NCBI GenBank assembly: GCA_943737045.1
Contig: CALSFV010000452.1
Span: forward strand, 62,001-126,000
Length of the DNA: 64,000 nucleotides
Source: Parapristionchus giblindavisi
Taxonomy: Eukaryota; Nematoda; Chromadorea; Rhabditida; Diplogasteridae
Reading direction: 5' to 3'
This document shows, piece after piece, positions 12,101-21,700 of the stretch; within the stretch, counting starts at the first letter, position 1; each line of letters opens with the position of its first letter. The position numbers and the translations under genes are program-made. Under the pieces are notes generated by a model, which saw nothing but the letters and a program-made list of their open reading frames with translations, was not told the DNA's origin and made no database searches.

Positions 12101-13684
12101 CTTGACGTGCTCGTGGTGTCCTACAACAACCACACATTGTCATAGGCTCCGCAAGAACGCCGTATACAATACACTACAAACACGCCTTGGTTCTCTCTAC
12201 AGTCTGCGAGACGTTGGTCGTTACGCCAAACGCGACCGTCTTCTTCTTCTGCTTGAAGCGAGCAGGAACTTCGGCTGAAAAAAAGCAATCGATATTTGTC
12301 GGCACCACAAAAGCGTCAACAACTTACGCTCCTTGATGCGATCGATAAGCGGGATACGAGCAGATTTACTGTAAATATTACCACGTTATTGTTCGATATT
12401 ATTGCATTATAAAGAGAAATACACGCTCACTACACTACCAACACTTCTATATCTTTATTAATGATCATGAAGCAAGAAACTGCCGGTCAAAGGCAAGCAT
12501 ACATTTTCGCCCCACCCACAATCTGTTGTTTTTGCGAATTATAAACTGACCCGAAATTAGAACAAAACTGACCCGATTTACATCTCAAGTACTCGAAACT
12601 GACCCGATATGTGGCGATTCTTACTAATCTCGATCTCCCGCATATTCCTAGATGGGTTTCGAGTCTCAAAACTGACCGCATCGGCAAAAGTGCTCACTCA
12701 CAATGTGGGTGCTCGAAAATGCATGAAGGCAAGCTCCAAATCATATCATCAGTACACTCACCTCTCTTCCGCGTGTTTCCGAAGCGCTCCGAGCGTGAGA
12801 CGCGGTGCGGGCGCGCGCGGTTGTTCCGGTTTTCGAGACGCGGACGCGGATCTGCCGCTTCCCAGTCCTCCTCCGCTGCCTCTTGTTGCTGACGGCTGCG
12901 ACGCTTGATACGCCTGATATGCGCACTAATCGATACTACGATAATCATGTGGTGTTAAAATCTTTGAAAAGTACGTATAAAAGTGAAAAGTGGTGTTAAT
13001 TTTGTGATTGCGAAAGTAGTAGGAAAAGCAGCAATCTAACACTCGCGTAAACGGTTTTTGTTGTAAGAGTTTGTCAATTACGAAGCTATGCTACTTTACC
13101 AACTACTTTTACAATCACAAAATTAACACTACTTTTCACTTTTACATCTACTTTTCCAAGATTTTAACACCACATCAATAATAAGCGATCTATAACGAAG
13201 AAACATGGTATAAAGGTAAAGGTAAGGGTACAACTCGTTATTCAAGGCGCGCACGAAGTCCTGCGGGTGATCACTGCTAGGCCAGTGATAATTTCAAGGC
13301 CAATTCAGTCCGGATTGCCTAATTTCTTCTTCGGACCTACTTTACCGCATGATCTAATCACATGGTATAGTGGGCAAAAATCAATAATCGATATTGCACC
13401 TACAGTAGGAGTGACGTGTCGTGCGAGGACCTCGGCGGCGGGAGATCCGCCCAACACAGCGGGAGATCGAGAAGCTGCAAATTAAAACGGTAAATATGCA
13501 AATACAGTATTTATCACTTTTTAACGGCTATCGTGCACCTGAGCTACCGCACTGTCAATCACAATCATACATCCTACAGCACCTCTAAAAGCTACAGTGA
13601 CCCCCTTCTACCGTAACCCACAGGTACAATATGCTTACATTCAGCAGTGGACGTCTGGTACACCGATGTGAGCGGTGCGTGCAT
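3135..13684 (-). CDS. Unrecognised multi-exon gene, low-complexity protein with coiled coil
   Basis: Exons in transcription order: 13684-13639, 13474-13404, 12913-12762, 12368-12328, 12274-12201, 12120-12008, 11507-11372, 11082-10975, 10241-10149 (or to 10075), 9253-9152, 7584-7475, 5893-5744, 3522-3458, 3400-3327, 3230-3135. Phases agree throughout, giving about 476 aa. The start ATG directly follows TCTTGTAG, which could be a trans-splice site. Residues 212-247 are a clear charged coiled coil (ETIGRLTARVEELEKRERE...). N-terminal to it are Pro/Ser/Ala/Thr-rich stretches and a basic patch (RFKQKKKTVAFG). C-terminal are an SP/RS-rich patch, an acidic run of eight Asp, and a basic helix ending RRLARQRGER. 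The exon 9 to 10 junction is uncertain: donor GTGTGC and acceptor TTTAAG are both weak, while the stronger donor at 10074 is in the wrong phase. I do not recognise the family. A cytoskeletal or scaffold role is only a guess from composition. Confidence 0.65.
3628..3816. mobile_element. Family B MITE in an intron
   Basis: It runs from a diverged 'cataccctcgcaatgcg' left end to 'gtaccgaaaatgtatga' on the right, matching the family B copies near 16.1, 17.2 and 20.3 kb. It lies in the intron between the 3522 and 5744 exons of the coiled-coil gene. Confidence 0.55.
4279..4339. mobile_element. 61-bp miniature hAT-like element
   Basis: Starts CAGGGCTGTGC and ends GCATAGCCCTG. It is flanked by CACAACAT on the left and CACTACAT on the right, an 8-bp TSD with one mismatch. 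Its interior is TTTTCG-rich, like the 748-bp element at 6511. Uninterrupted host copies nearby ('gaacactacatcat' near 5515) support the empty-site reading. Confidence 0.6.
4806..5040. mobile_element. Family G element carrying captured host sequence
   Basis: Ends are CATACATGGAC and CCCATGTATG, with an exact 8-bp TSD CTCTCCTC (4798-4805 and 5041-5048). About 45 bp inside (near 4838-4882) is an inverted copy of the local dispersed repeat ('gttccatatct...gaatgggaagccaggaatag', 5417-5460). The rest matches family G copies at 11747 and 60846 in reverse. Confidence 0.65.
6022..6192. mobile_element. Family E MITE with 8-bp TSD
   Basis: Starts CATAGGTCGAAACG and ends CTATTCGAGCTATA. The TSD is ACTATGCC (6014-6021 and 6193-6200). 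Internally 'aaaatttccaaaaaatcgtaaaacctgaccgcattttgagcc' repeats two to three times, as in other family E copies. Confidence 0.7.
6511..7258. mobile_element. Non-autonomous hAT-like element nested in a family D MITE
   Basis: Starts CAGGGATGGGCG and ends CGCCCATCCCTG. It is flanked by the exact 8-bp TSD CTGAAACC (6503-6510 and 7259-7266). The 748-bp interior has TTTTTCG-rich subterminal regions and no transposase. Outside the TSD, 'attaaaggga' on the left and 'tttgtcaacggtctcttcg...gtaacactccctttaa' on the right form the split family D host (about 6495-7402). Confidence 0.75.
7753..8952. mobile_element. 1.2-kb foldback: two ~530-bp inverted arms around a ~125-bp spacer
   Basis: The left arm (about 7753-8283) and right arm (about 8411-8952) are near-perfect reverse complements, for example 'ggcaaatttgtacccatttg' against its complement. 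The spacer is about 8284-8410. Identity falls off outside 7790 and 8910 but 'agagactatctg' still matches beyond that. It lies in the intron between the 9152 and 7584 exons of the coiled-coil gene, so the pre-mRNA would contain a long hairpin. No transposase and no clear TSD were seen. Confidence 0.8.
9341..9622. repeat. 93-bp direct repeat flanking a degenerate family F-like element
   Basis: The segment starting 'tcgtgaaacctagatccaat' and ending 'aactaatgcacccgatt' occurs at about 9341-9433 and again at about 9531-9622. Between them is a 'gaagtagactttaag...ataccagag' segment resembling family F. A weaker third trace follows to about 9890. Intronic. Confidence 0.6.
10365..10593. mobile_element. 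Family A MITE, copy 1
   Basis: Ends are CATACATTTTCGCCCC and CGAAAATGTATG. The exact 8-bp TSD is TGAGACAT (10357-10364 and 10594-10601). It is 229 bp, collinear with copies at 12498 and 20974 (the latter inverted). Intronic in the coiled-coil gene. Confidence 0.8.
10840..10956. mobile_element. Family C palindromic MITE
   Basis: Arms 'ccccgagcgaatttgaaact' and 'cggacagtttcaaaaatatg' surround 'gcagacaaagaaagcg'. It abuts the coiled-coil exon at 10975, so the intron starts inside or next to the element. Confidence 0.65.
11150..11321. mobile_element. Family E MITE between 30-bp direct repeats
   Basis: Starts CATAGGTCGAAAAG and ends CTATTCGACCTATG. It is flanked by diverged copies of 'ctttctggtcrgcaccraac' (11122-11150 and 11322-11352), longer than a normal TSD. 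This points to a local duplication around the insertion. Intronic. Confidence 0.65.
11747..11940. mobile_element. Family G element with 8-bp TSD
   Basis: Ends are CATACATGGGCG and CGCCCATGTATG. The exact TSD is ACTATAAC (11739-11746 and 11941-11948). The interior has three 'ttttacagggggca'-type motifs. It sits in the intron upstream of the 11507 exon. Confidence 0.8.
12498..12725. mobile_element. Family A MITE, copy 2
   Basis: Ends are CATACATTTTCG and CGAAAATGCATG. The exact 8-bp TSD is AAGGCAAG (12490-12497 and 12726-12733). It lies between the 12762 and 12368 exons of the coiled-coil gene. Confidence 0.8.
12947..13175. mobile_element. Inverted-repeat element ATGTGGTGTTAAAA
   Basis: Left arm 'atgtggtgttaaaatctttg' and right arm 'aagattttaacaccacat' are reverse complements, with matching 'gtgaaaagtggtgttaattt' inside. 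It is about 229 bp in the intron just upstream of the 12913 exon. No TSD is clear. Confidence 0.7.
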
Positions 13685-14817
13685 CTACAAGACAGAACCG
13701 ATCGACCCCTGAGCCTACAAGTCGCTGTCCGCAGATCGATCAAACTACAAAGATCAAAGATCAGACTACAAATATACGTTTCAAATTCACAAATCCGAGT
13801 AGTTTCACTGTAATTATCGAATTGAAAGAGTAATGCCGTAACCTTCCTTTCCACTCCACATTACAGATACCGTAACAGAAGTCAACTGTTGATGTGAACA
13901 AAAAACAACGAAACAGACTGCAAAGTGGACACTTTATTCCATTCGAAAGAACATTCCGTAGTAAAAAAAAACGACGAGTGATAGAAAGAGGTAAAGCAAT
14001 GAGGGTCAGTATAAAACACGAGAACACAGAGAGAGTAAGGGGGCGTACCGCATATGATGAGATGAGAAATGAGGCCGTATGCATGAACGCCGGCAAACCG
14101 TTTACAGACAAACGTGGTGTCAAAAGCGTAGGCGGAGGATTATCGGCAAACGCCTCCGCCTACGGTTGTGACGTCACCTTTGTCGGCGTTCTTGCACACG
14201 GCCTGTGGTATCGGTGGGAAGGAGCATATTTATATACGCTAGAAAAGAGGCTTACAAACAGAGACGGCTAATGTTAAACAGAACAATTAATCAATGCAAA
14301 TATAGAAAACGATTCTTACAAGCGAGTAGGGGGGGTACGAAGTACAGCTTCATTAAAGGAAACGCAAATCGATATTGGAAATCGAGAATCGATCGATAGA
14401 AATCGAAAATCGATAATGGGAGTCAGGGGGGAAGGATAGCACAGAAAGGGGTTATCGCAATTTGGTGACAGCCAATGTGTATAATTTCTAATAATCACAA
14501 TAGTTGGGGGAGTAGGAGGAGTAAGTTAGAGAGCGTCCGAGCACACTATACGTGGCACAACAGCGATCAAAGATCAAAGATCAATCAAATGGTCACAGAG
14601 ATCAAACTACACATTCCACGCGAACTGCCAAGCCAGCAGTACGATCAAACTACAAATGGGCAACTGATCTCGGTGATCAGCAAAGATCAAAGATCAACAC
14701 CAGGGTAATATGGGGCACTCGGATAAGCTCGACGAAAATGAGAGAGAGAGGGTGAGTATGAATAGTATTGAGGTCACTTCTTAAGAAGAATCAAAAACTA
14801 CAGAAGCACAACAAAAT

Positions 14818-14932
14818 TAAAGGCACACCACGAGCTAATTTCATTCTCCACACTGGCAACGCTCTCTCGTAGGCAAATAAAGCGAGAGAATGCGGCCAGA
14901 GCGGGGTTTAAATTAGCTCGAGATGTACCCAT
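14818..14932. mobile_element. Family C palindromic MITE
   Basis: Arms 'ttaaaggcacaccacgagct' and 'aaattagctcgagatgtacc' surround 'gtaggcaaataaagcgagag'. Confidence 0.65.
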
Positions 14933-14987
14933 AAGTGGAAAACCATAAGCGCTGGCCAAAAAATCCACCAAATTCATTTCATACGTG

Positions 14988-15148
14988 CATAGTTCGAAAA
15001 GTATGTTACAAAGTACCAAGCCTGACCGCATTTTGAGCCAAGATTTCCCAAAAATCGAAAAACATGACCGCATTTTGAGCCAAATTTGTCAAAAATCGAA
15101 AAATCTGACCGCATTTTGAAAACCGACAACATAGCTATTCGACCTATG
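14988..15148. mobile_element. Family E MITE with 8-bp TSD
   Basis: Starts CATAGTTCGAAAAG and ends CTATTCGACCTATG. The exact TSD is CATACGTG (14980-14987 and 15149-15156). Confidence 0.8.
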
Positions 15149-15795
15149 CATACGTGTGAAATCTGTATTCGTTTCGGCAGATTATTTGGCCAGCCAAACG
15201 TAAACAAGCGAAGAAGACAAAAACAACAGTGCAAACCCTATGTATTTTTGTGTAAATTTTGTACTTTTTTTCGCATGTTAAAGAGCTAGGGTGCAAACTA
15301 CAAACTACAAACGACAAAACAAGAATGAGATGAAAAATGTAGATTAAGAGAGATGCAAAGTCGAAATCGATAATTTTTTTTAAAATGACGACTACAGTTC
15401 ACAAATCAGTTAGAGAAGAAGAAGATAAGGAAGACAAATCAATAAGAAAAAAACACTTACCGTATACACAGTTATCGTGGTGAAAGTTACAATCGAAAGA
15501 ATTACGGTACGCATAAACAAACACACACACACACATGGATATAAATATAAATATATCAGGGGATAGAAAAGGGGATGGTACGGGGGGAAGTATAGTACAG
15601 ATGGGCGAAATTGAGCGAGTTATGTAAAAAAACAGCAAATGGGTAGGGGGGGGGCGATAAGTACAATCAGTCCATTCATAAATCGAGTAAATAATAGAGA
15701 GCCAATGATTACAATCAATGAGAGAGGGGAGAGTTTGAGTGAGTAAGAGGGGTGAGTGCTCAGAGATCAAAGATCAAATCACGAGAGATCAAAGA

Positions 15796-18700
15796 TCAAT
15801 CGAGTTTCTTGAGTGTGATAGACTTGTCCTTGTGGGGACTGTCTTCGTCCGAGTCAGTAAAGTGTAGACGACTCTTGATCGAGGTTATGGGTGAGTTGCG
15901 GCCCTGCAATTCAGCGGCAATTACTAAAACGAAAAACATGCTACCGTGACCTCTGATTACGGTATTTTTATACAAGAACATATTATTCTATCAAAAGCAT
16001 TAGCCTAGAAGCTATCACTGCTACACTATATCTTCAAGATAAAGATGACACCGTGAAACATGGAATCGCACGGTCTCTAGCTACAGTCATACATTTTCAT
16101 ACCCTCACAATGTGAAGATCGACCCACTATGTAACGCTCATTTTTAAGAGAAAGATTACAATTTAAAGGTGGACTCCCGCGAAAATTTTCGTGAACAAAC
16201 TGTGAAGACAGAAAGTTAGCAAAAGTTATTCTACACACTGTATACTATTTATTTTATGTTAGTTCAACTTATTGATCACTAGAATCTTGAATGAATCATG
16301 CTTGCAATCGCAGGCAAAGGCGCGCTTTTTGAAAATAAGAAAGTTCGGCAATAGGATTCGAACTCGCGACCACTCTGGTATTTTGAAACTTAAAGTCTAC
16401 TTAAATTACGTCACAGACTTTAAGTAAACTTAAAGTGAAAGAACATTTGACGAAATGCATTACAGTATACCACACCACTTTAAGTAAACTTGCGTTTTAC
16501 TTTAAGTTTACTTAAAGTCTACTTAAAGTGCGGAGTTTAAGTAGACTTTAAGTTTCAAAATACCAGAGCATGTGCTCTCTAGTCGGAAGAAATACCACTG
16601 CGCTAAGAGATTGATGAGTGGTCTCTCTATCTTCTTCACTTGACACTTGCACAATTAAGATGCAAGAGATTTGTATGAACATTCGCGGGTCTCTATATTT
16701 AAGCGAAAAAAACGATTTTTCTAAATCGACTATATAAAAATAATTCGGCGAGGGCAACGAAAATGTATGATCCTAGTTCTCATCCAAACTACCGTAACCT
16801 CCAATAAAACTACCGTAACCCGAACTTACCGTAGCCGAGTCTCTGATCTTCTCTCTGGCAACAATCGACGCCATGCGTCGTTCCTTCGACGGCAGTCCTG
16901 GTGTGGTCGGACTGAACACGCGGGCATCTGTGTAGAAAATCGATGAAATTTGGAAATTGGGAAACGTCGCCTCACACACACCGCACACACCATGACTCCA
17001 GTATATCATCACCACTCACCATCCATCTTCTGGACCTGATGCGGGCGTCCACGCTTGCGATGAGCTCGATAACGACCTGGCGAAATCAATCGATAAATCG
17101 AAATATTTGTAAATTCAATCAATAAATCAATAATCCTACCAAGCTCCTTCGGCTTCTGATCCATCTCCACGTAGCTGCGCTGCGTGCAGAACAGTTCCGG
17201 CTTCTGGTAAAAAAATAGTGAATCAATATTCCATCAATGTCATCATACATTTCGAGAATTGACCCACTATATAAAAATAAACGGCGAGGGTACCGAAAAT
17301 GTATGAATGTCATGAGTTAGCAAAGACATCGTTAGGCTCCTCTCCAAACTATCAGCATACTACTTATCAATCAATCAATAAATAAACAAATCAATCAATA
17401 ATTTTTTTTAAATCAATCAATAAACACACCTTCTCACTGTGCATCTGGAAGAAGTTACGGTATCCCTTCTCGAGCAGATACATCACCTCAAAGTTCACCG
17501 CGGGATACTTGTCAATGTTGCGACGGCGATCCATCGAGCGCAGATCGTGCGCCCTAAATCAATCAATAATATATAGGCTCCGCCCACTTTTACCAATTTA
17601 GCGCCAAAAATCGATTATTCAGCCCATAGGTAGAATAGCTAGGTTATCGGTTTTCAAAACGCGGTCAGGCTTGGTACTTTGTAACATACTTTTCGACCTA
17701 TGATTAAACCCAAAAATCGATAATTCAGCCCATAGGTAGAATAGCTAGGTTATCGGTTTTCAAAATGCGGTCAGGCTTGGTACTTTGTAACATACTTTTC
17801 GACCTATGATTAAACCCAAAAATCGATAATTCAGCCCGACTCACATTCGCGGTCCTCGCTTCTGACTGTATTCACAGTAGAATATCGGGATGCGCTTGTG
17901 GACAGGAGGCAGGGGTACGGTAGCGGCGGTATCGATCGATGATTCGAGTGATGAGACCGAAGATGACGTCAGCATTATTGATTGGCTCGTCGCTTCTTCA
18001 GGTGGTGATGTGGGGAAGAAGAGCTCGGAGAGCAGGCTGTTGTCGTGCAGATTTATCGCGTGCTGCGAATACAGGGTTACTGTAGGCCAAAAAGTCGAAA
18101 ATCAGGGACCTGAGATTACGGTAGCTACCGTAACTCACCTTCAGATGTCCTCCGTCGTACTCGTACGGATATCGGCAGTCGATGATCACATACTTGTGAC
18201 TGTAAATACCATCATCACAATCGATAAAAATGAATCAATATACCGTAACCACACCACACACCGTACACCAACCTAAAGGCGACATCTCCCAATCGTTCCC
18301 ACTCTTCGGCAAGCGTCAGCGCCGATATGCAGCCAAACGCCACACTGTGCACTTGGCACTCGGCGGTAGCCAGTGTGGGCAGATCGTACACCTAAATGAG
18401 ATCTTATTGATTAGTGCGTTGATGATTTGGCACCATGCCCAGATTCAAATTGGCAATTCTGGCGGGAAGACGTTTGGGGGGGGGGGGGGACTTACGACAT
18501 TAGGCACGGCGGGCAGGCGGGGTTCGTCGCGCTTCAGTGCCGCGTACTCGCCTCGTTCCAGCACCGATGCTGACAGGGTGCGCTCAAAGTTGGCTGAAAC
18601 CCGCCAATATTATACGATTATCGATTATCGCTCTAACCAATTGATTTTGGTTGAATGCGAATAAACAAATTTGTATTATTATGTAACATTAGCCACATAG

Positions 18701-21700
18701 TATATCACTGCTACACTATATCTTCAAGATAAAGATGACGCCATGAAACATGGAATCACACGGTCTCTAGCTAGAGTAGAATGATCGGATGCCGAAAAAT
18801 CACTGCTATATGACATAATAAAGCCAAAGATAGCACGATGAAACATGGAATCAGCACAGTCTCTAGCTACAGTGTAGAATGCATGCGTTGCTATTGCGTT
18901 TCATCCTCAAATATTACGTAGCAACTTCACCAGCGAAAAATTGCGTTACGTGTGTTCCATACGTGGGCACCACTGCCGCTAGCGGCAATACACCCACGAT
19001 TTTTGGCTCCTGACCCCCGATTTTCCAAAAAAAAAACACTCTAAATGGCTTATAAATGCTCCATTTTTTTGCTTCCGATCCTCCGATTTTTGCGTCCGAT
19101 CCCCCGATTTTCATTTCCAGCGGCAATGCCCGCCCTCGTATGGTGTGGTCATATAAGAGCTCATAGCGTATGTAAGCAAGGAAACATATCATAGGCGTCA
19201 ACAGGCATAGTGTAACAAATATCTCAATTCACTTTTGAATTCTTTAAACACAACTACAGAAATACTAAACTAATAATCATCACTCGATTCAACCGCCAAA
19301 CCACGCATTTTTTTGTAATAGTATCAAGGCTGCTATCTACAATATCTTTATCGTACTGCATTTTCATTCAATATAAATAATAAACATAATCTCGTCTTAT
19401 CATTATTATTATTAATGTTATATTTTTATTAAAATGCAAAAATAACAACAGTACCTCTCTGATGCATGACTGCGCCATACTCGGACGATGGCGAGTCTTC
19501 CTTTCTACTTCTATCCATCGTAATCATCGTCCCGTCACCCGTGCCTTCTGGAGACATCTCAAAGACGTCATCGTCGTACTCGTCCGGTTCCTGAATAATC
19601 TTTTGTTAATTTCTACCTCCTTGCGGTATTGTATTTTATGTGTCACTAAGATTTTTCTGAAATACACATAAAGTTATGAAAACGCATAAATATTATTATT
19701 ATAATTGTGCGCAATGTCTCTCTCTCTCTCATACGCCCGGCAATTCGCGCGCCGCGAATACCAGGATGGATAATTTAAGCTATCGTAGCTATCTTTGACC
19801 TATCTCAACCATTTCAACCCTGACCCCTGTAGAATCACTGTCAACTCGCAATTATTTTCATTTCAACTACTGTCGCGCCTCGGGCGAAAAAGATAAATTA
19901 TTAGTATACTACCACCTCAAGCTACCGTACCATCACCCCCCCCCCCCTCACGGTAAACGTTCACTTACCACATTGACGGTCGAGTCGTTCAACTGAATGG
20001 CACAGCTGCGCTTCCTGTCCGATCGGCCACTGTCATCTAAAAGAACAGTCAATATAAATTAATTAGTCACACAATATTGTCATGATCGAAACTAAACATT
20101 CCTTAGCGTCTTAATGCGTTGTTTTTTTTGTTTTATCTATCAAACCAGAGAAAGTGGCTGTTAGGTGAGTTTTTTCCACAACTAGCAAACATCTCCATTT
20201 CACAGGGTATGTTTCCCATTCAACCATCAAATCGAAATTCAATGTCTTTTGCCCTCAAAAATTATGTTATTGTTAATATTATTATTATTATCGACCCCAC
20301 TGACCCAAGGTGTGGAAGGCATCATACATTTTCTGTGCCCTCACCGAATTTTTTTATATAGTGGGTTGATTGAGAAAAATCGGTATTTTTCACTTAAATT
20401 GTAATCTTTCACATAAAAATGAGTTTTATATAGTGGGTCGACCTTAAAAATGAGCCGTATACAGTGGGTCAATCGTCACACTGTGAGAGTATGAAAATGT
20501 ATGGAAGGCATCCTCGATAGCGAGTTTTTTTTTCACAACTTCAGCAAACATATTCATTTCGCAGTGTTTTCCGATATACAGAGTCCAAATACAACCATCA
20601 AATCATAATGCAATTCCTTTTGCCCGCATAAATTATATTAATATTGTTAATATTATTATTATTATTACTAAGCCCCACTGACCCAAGGTGTGGAAGGCAT
20701 CCTCGATCGCGCCATCCACACTGGGTCGCTTGCGACAGTTCGGACTGTCAAAGGTCGACTGTGACTGCGGGCGATTGGAGAGCAGACTGGCGAGGTTGGC
20801 TGCAATTTACAATAAATAAATAAATAAAATTATTTATCCAATAGGCACAAGATATATCTGATCATATGTTTTCGACACCCCCACCGTTTTATTTTTATAT
20901 AGTGGTTCGATTTAGAAAGAGTGTTATTTTTCGCTTAAACTGATAGTTTTTTCGCATAAAAATGAGATTATATCATACATTTTCGAGCACCCACATTGTG
21001 AGTGAGCACTTTTGTCGATGCGGTCAGTTTTGAGACTCGAAACCCATCTAGGAATATGCGGGAGATCGAGATTAGTAAGAATCACCACAGATCGGGTCAG
21101 TTTCGAGTACTTGAGATGTAGATCGGGTCAGTTTTGTTCTAATTTCGGGTCAGTTTATAATTCGCAAAAACAACAGATTGTGGGTGGGGCGAAAATGTCT
21201 GGATTATATAGTGGGTCGATCCTGAAAATGAGCCGTATGTAGTGGGTCTATTCTCACATTGTGAGGGTATGAAAATGTCTGATGCCCCCTCCCATACGTG
21301 GGCACCCCTGCCGCTAGCGGCAATATACCCCCGATTTTTGGCACCCGACCCCCCTTTTTTCAAAAAAAAAATCACTCAAAATGAAGTATAAATGCTCCAT
21401 TTTTTGCTTCCGACCCCCCGATTTTCATTTCCAGCGGCAATGCCCGCCCACGTATGCCCCCTCCCATGGAATGTGAGCCTAGGTCGTTACAAACTACGAG
21501 GCCTGGCCGCATTTTGGGATTTTCCTGGCGGTATTTTTTTAAAAATCTGTAACGCAGCTACTCGACACCTGGATGCGAACTATCGTTCATGTCTATATTA
21601 TTGATAGCCCATATATAGCAAACGGCACGAATTGCTCCGACAAAGAGTTAAGCCTTTAGGGAACTGCGTAACACAAGTTTCCGCTAGGTGATTTCTCCGT

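Larger units (their letters stand above)
13685..15795. other. Intergenic stretch between the coiled-coil gene and the Cdc25 gene
   Basis: Both genes run right to left, so this is 5' of the coiled-coil gene and 3' of the Cdc25 gene. It holds AAAGATC heptamer runs (13749, 14565, 14680, 15763), a family C MITE, a family E MITE and short simple repeats (CA near 15522-15535). No exon was found. The 2.1-kb spacing is compatible with, but does not show, operon-like linkage. Confidence 0.5.
16087..16771. mobile_element. Family B MITE split by a tRNA-like element that is itself split by family F
   Basis: The family B left half is 16087-16165 (CATACATTTTCATACCC) and the right half about 16690-16771 (ends GAAAATGTATG). 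The insert begins 'ggtggactcccgcgaa' and ends 'ttcgcgggtctcta', roughly inverted, with ATTTAA on both sides. It contains the tRNA-like segment and a family F element. All of it is in the last intron of the Cdc25 gene. Confidence 0.6.

Noticed and set aside
13232..13260. A 29-nt exon (DFVRALNNEL) in the coiled-coil gene
   Set aside because: The donor GTACCC is poor. Skipping it joins 13404 to 12913 in phase 0 with a frame that then fits all later exons, whereas including it breaks the phase at the 12762 donor.
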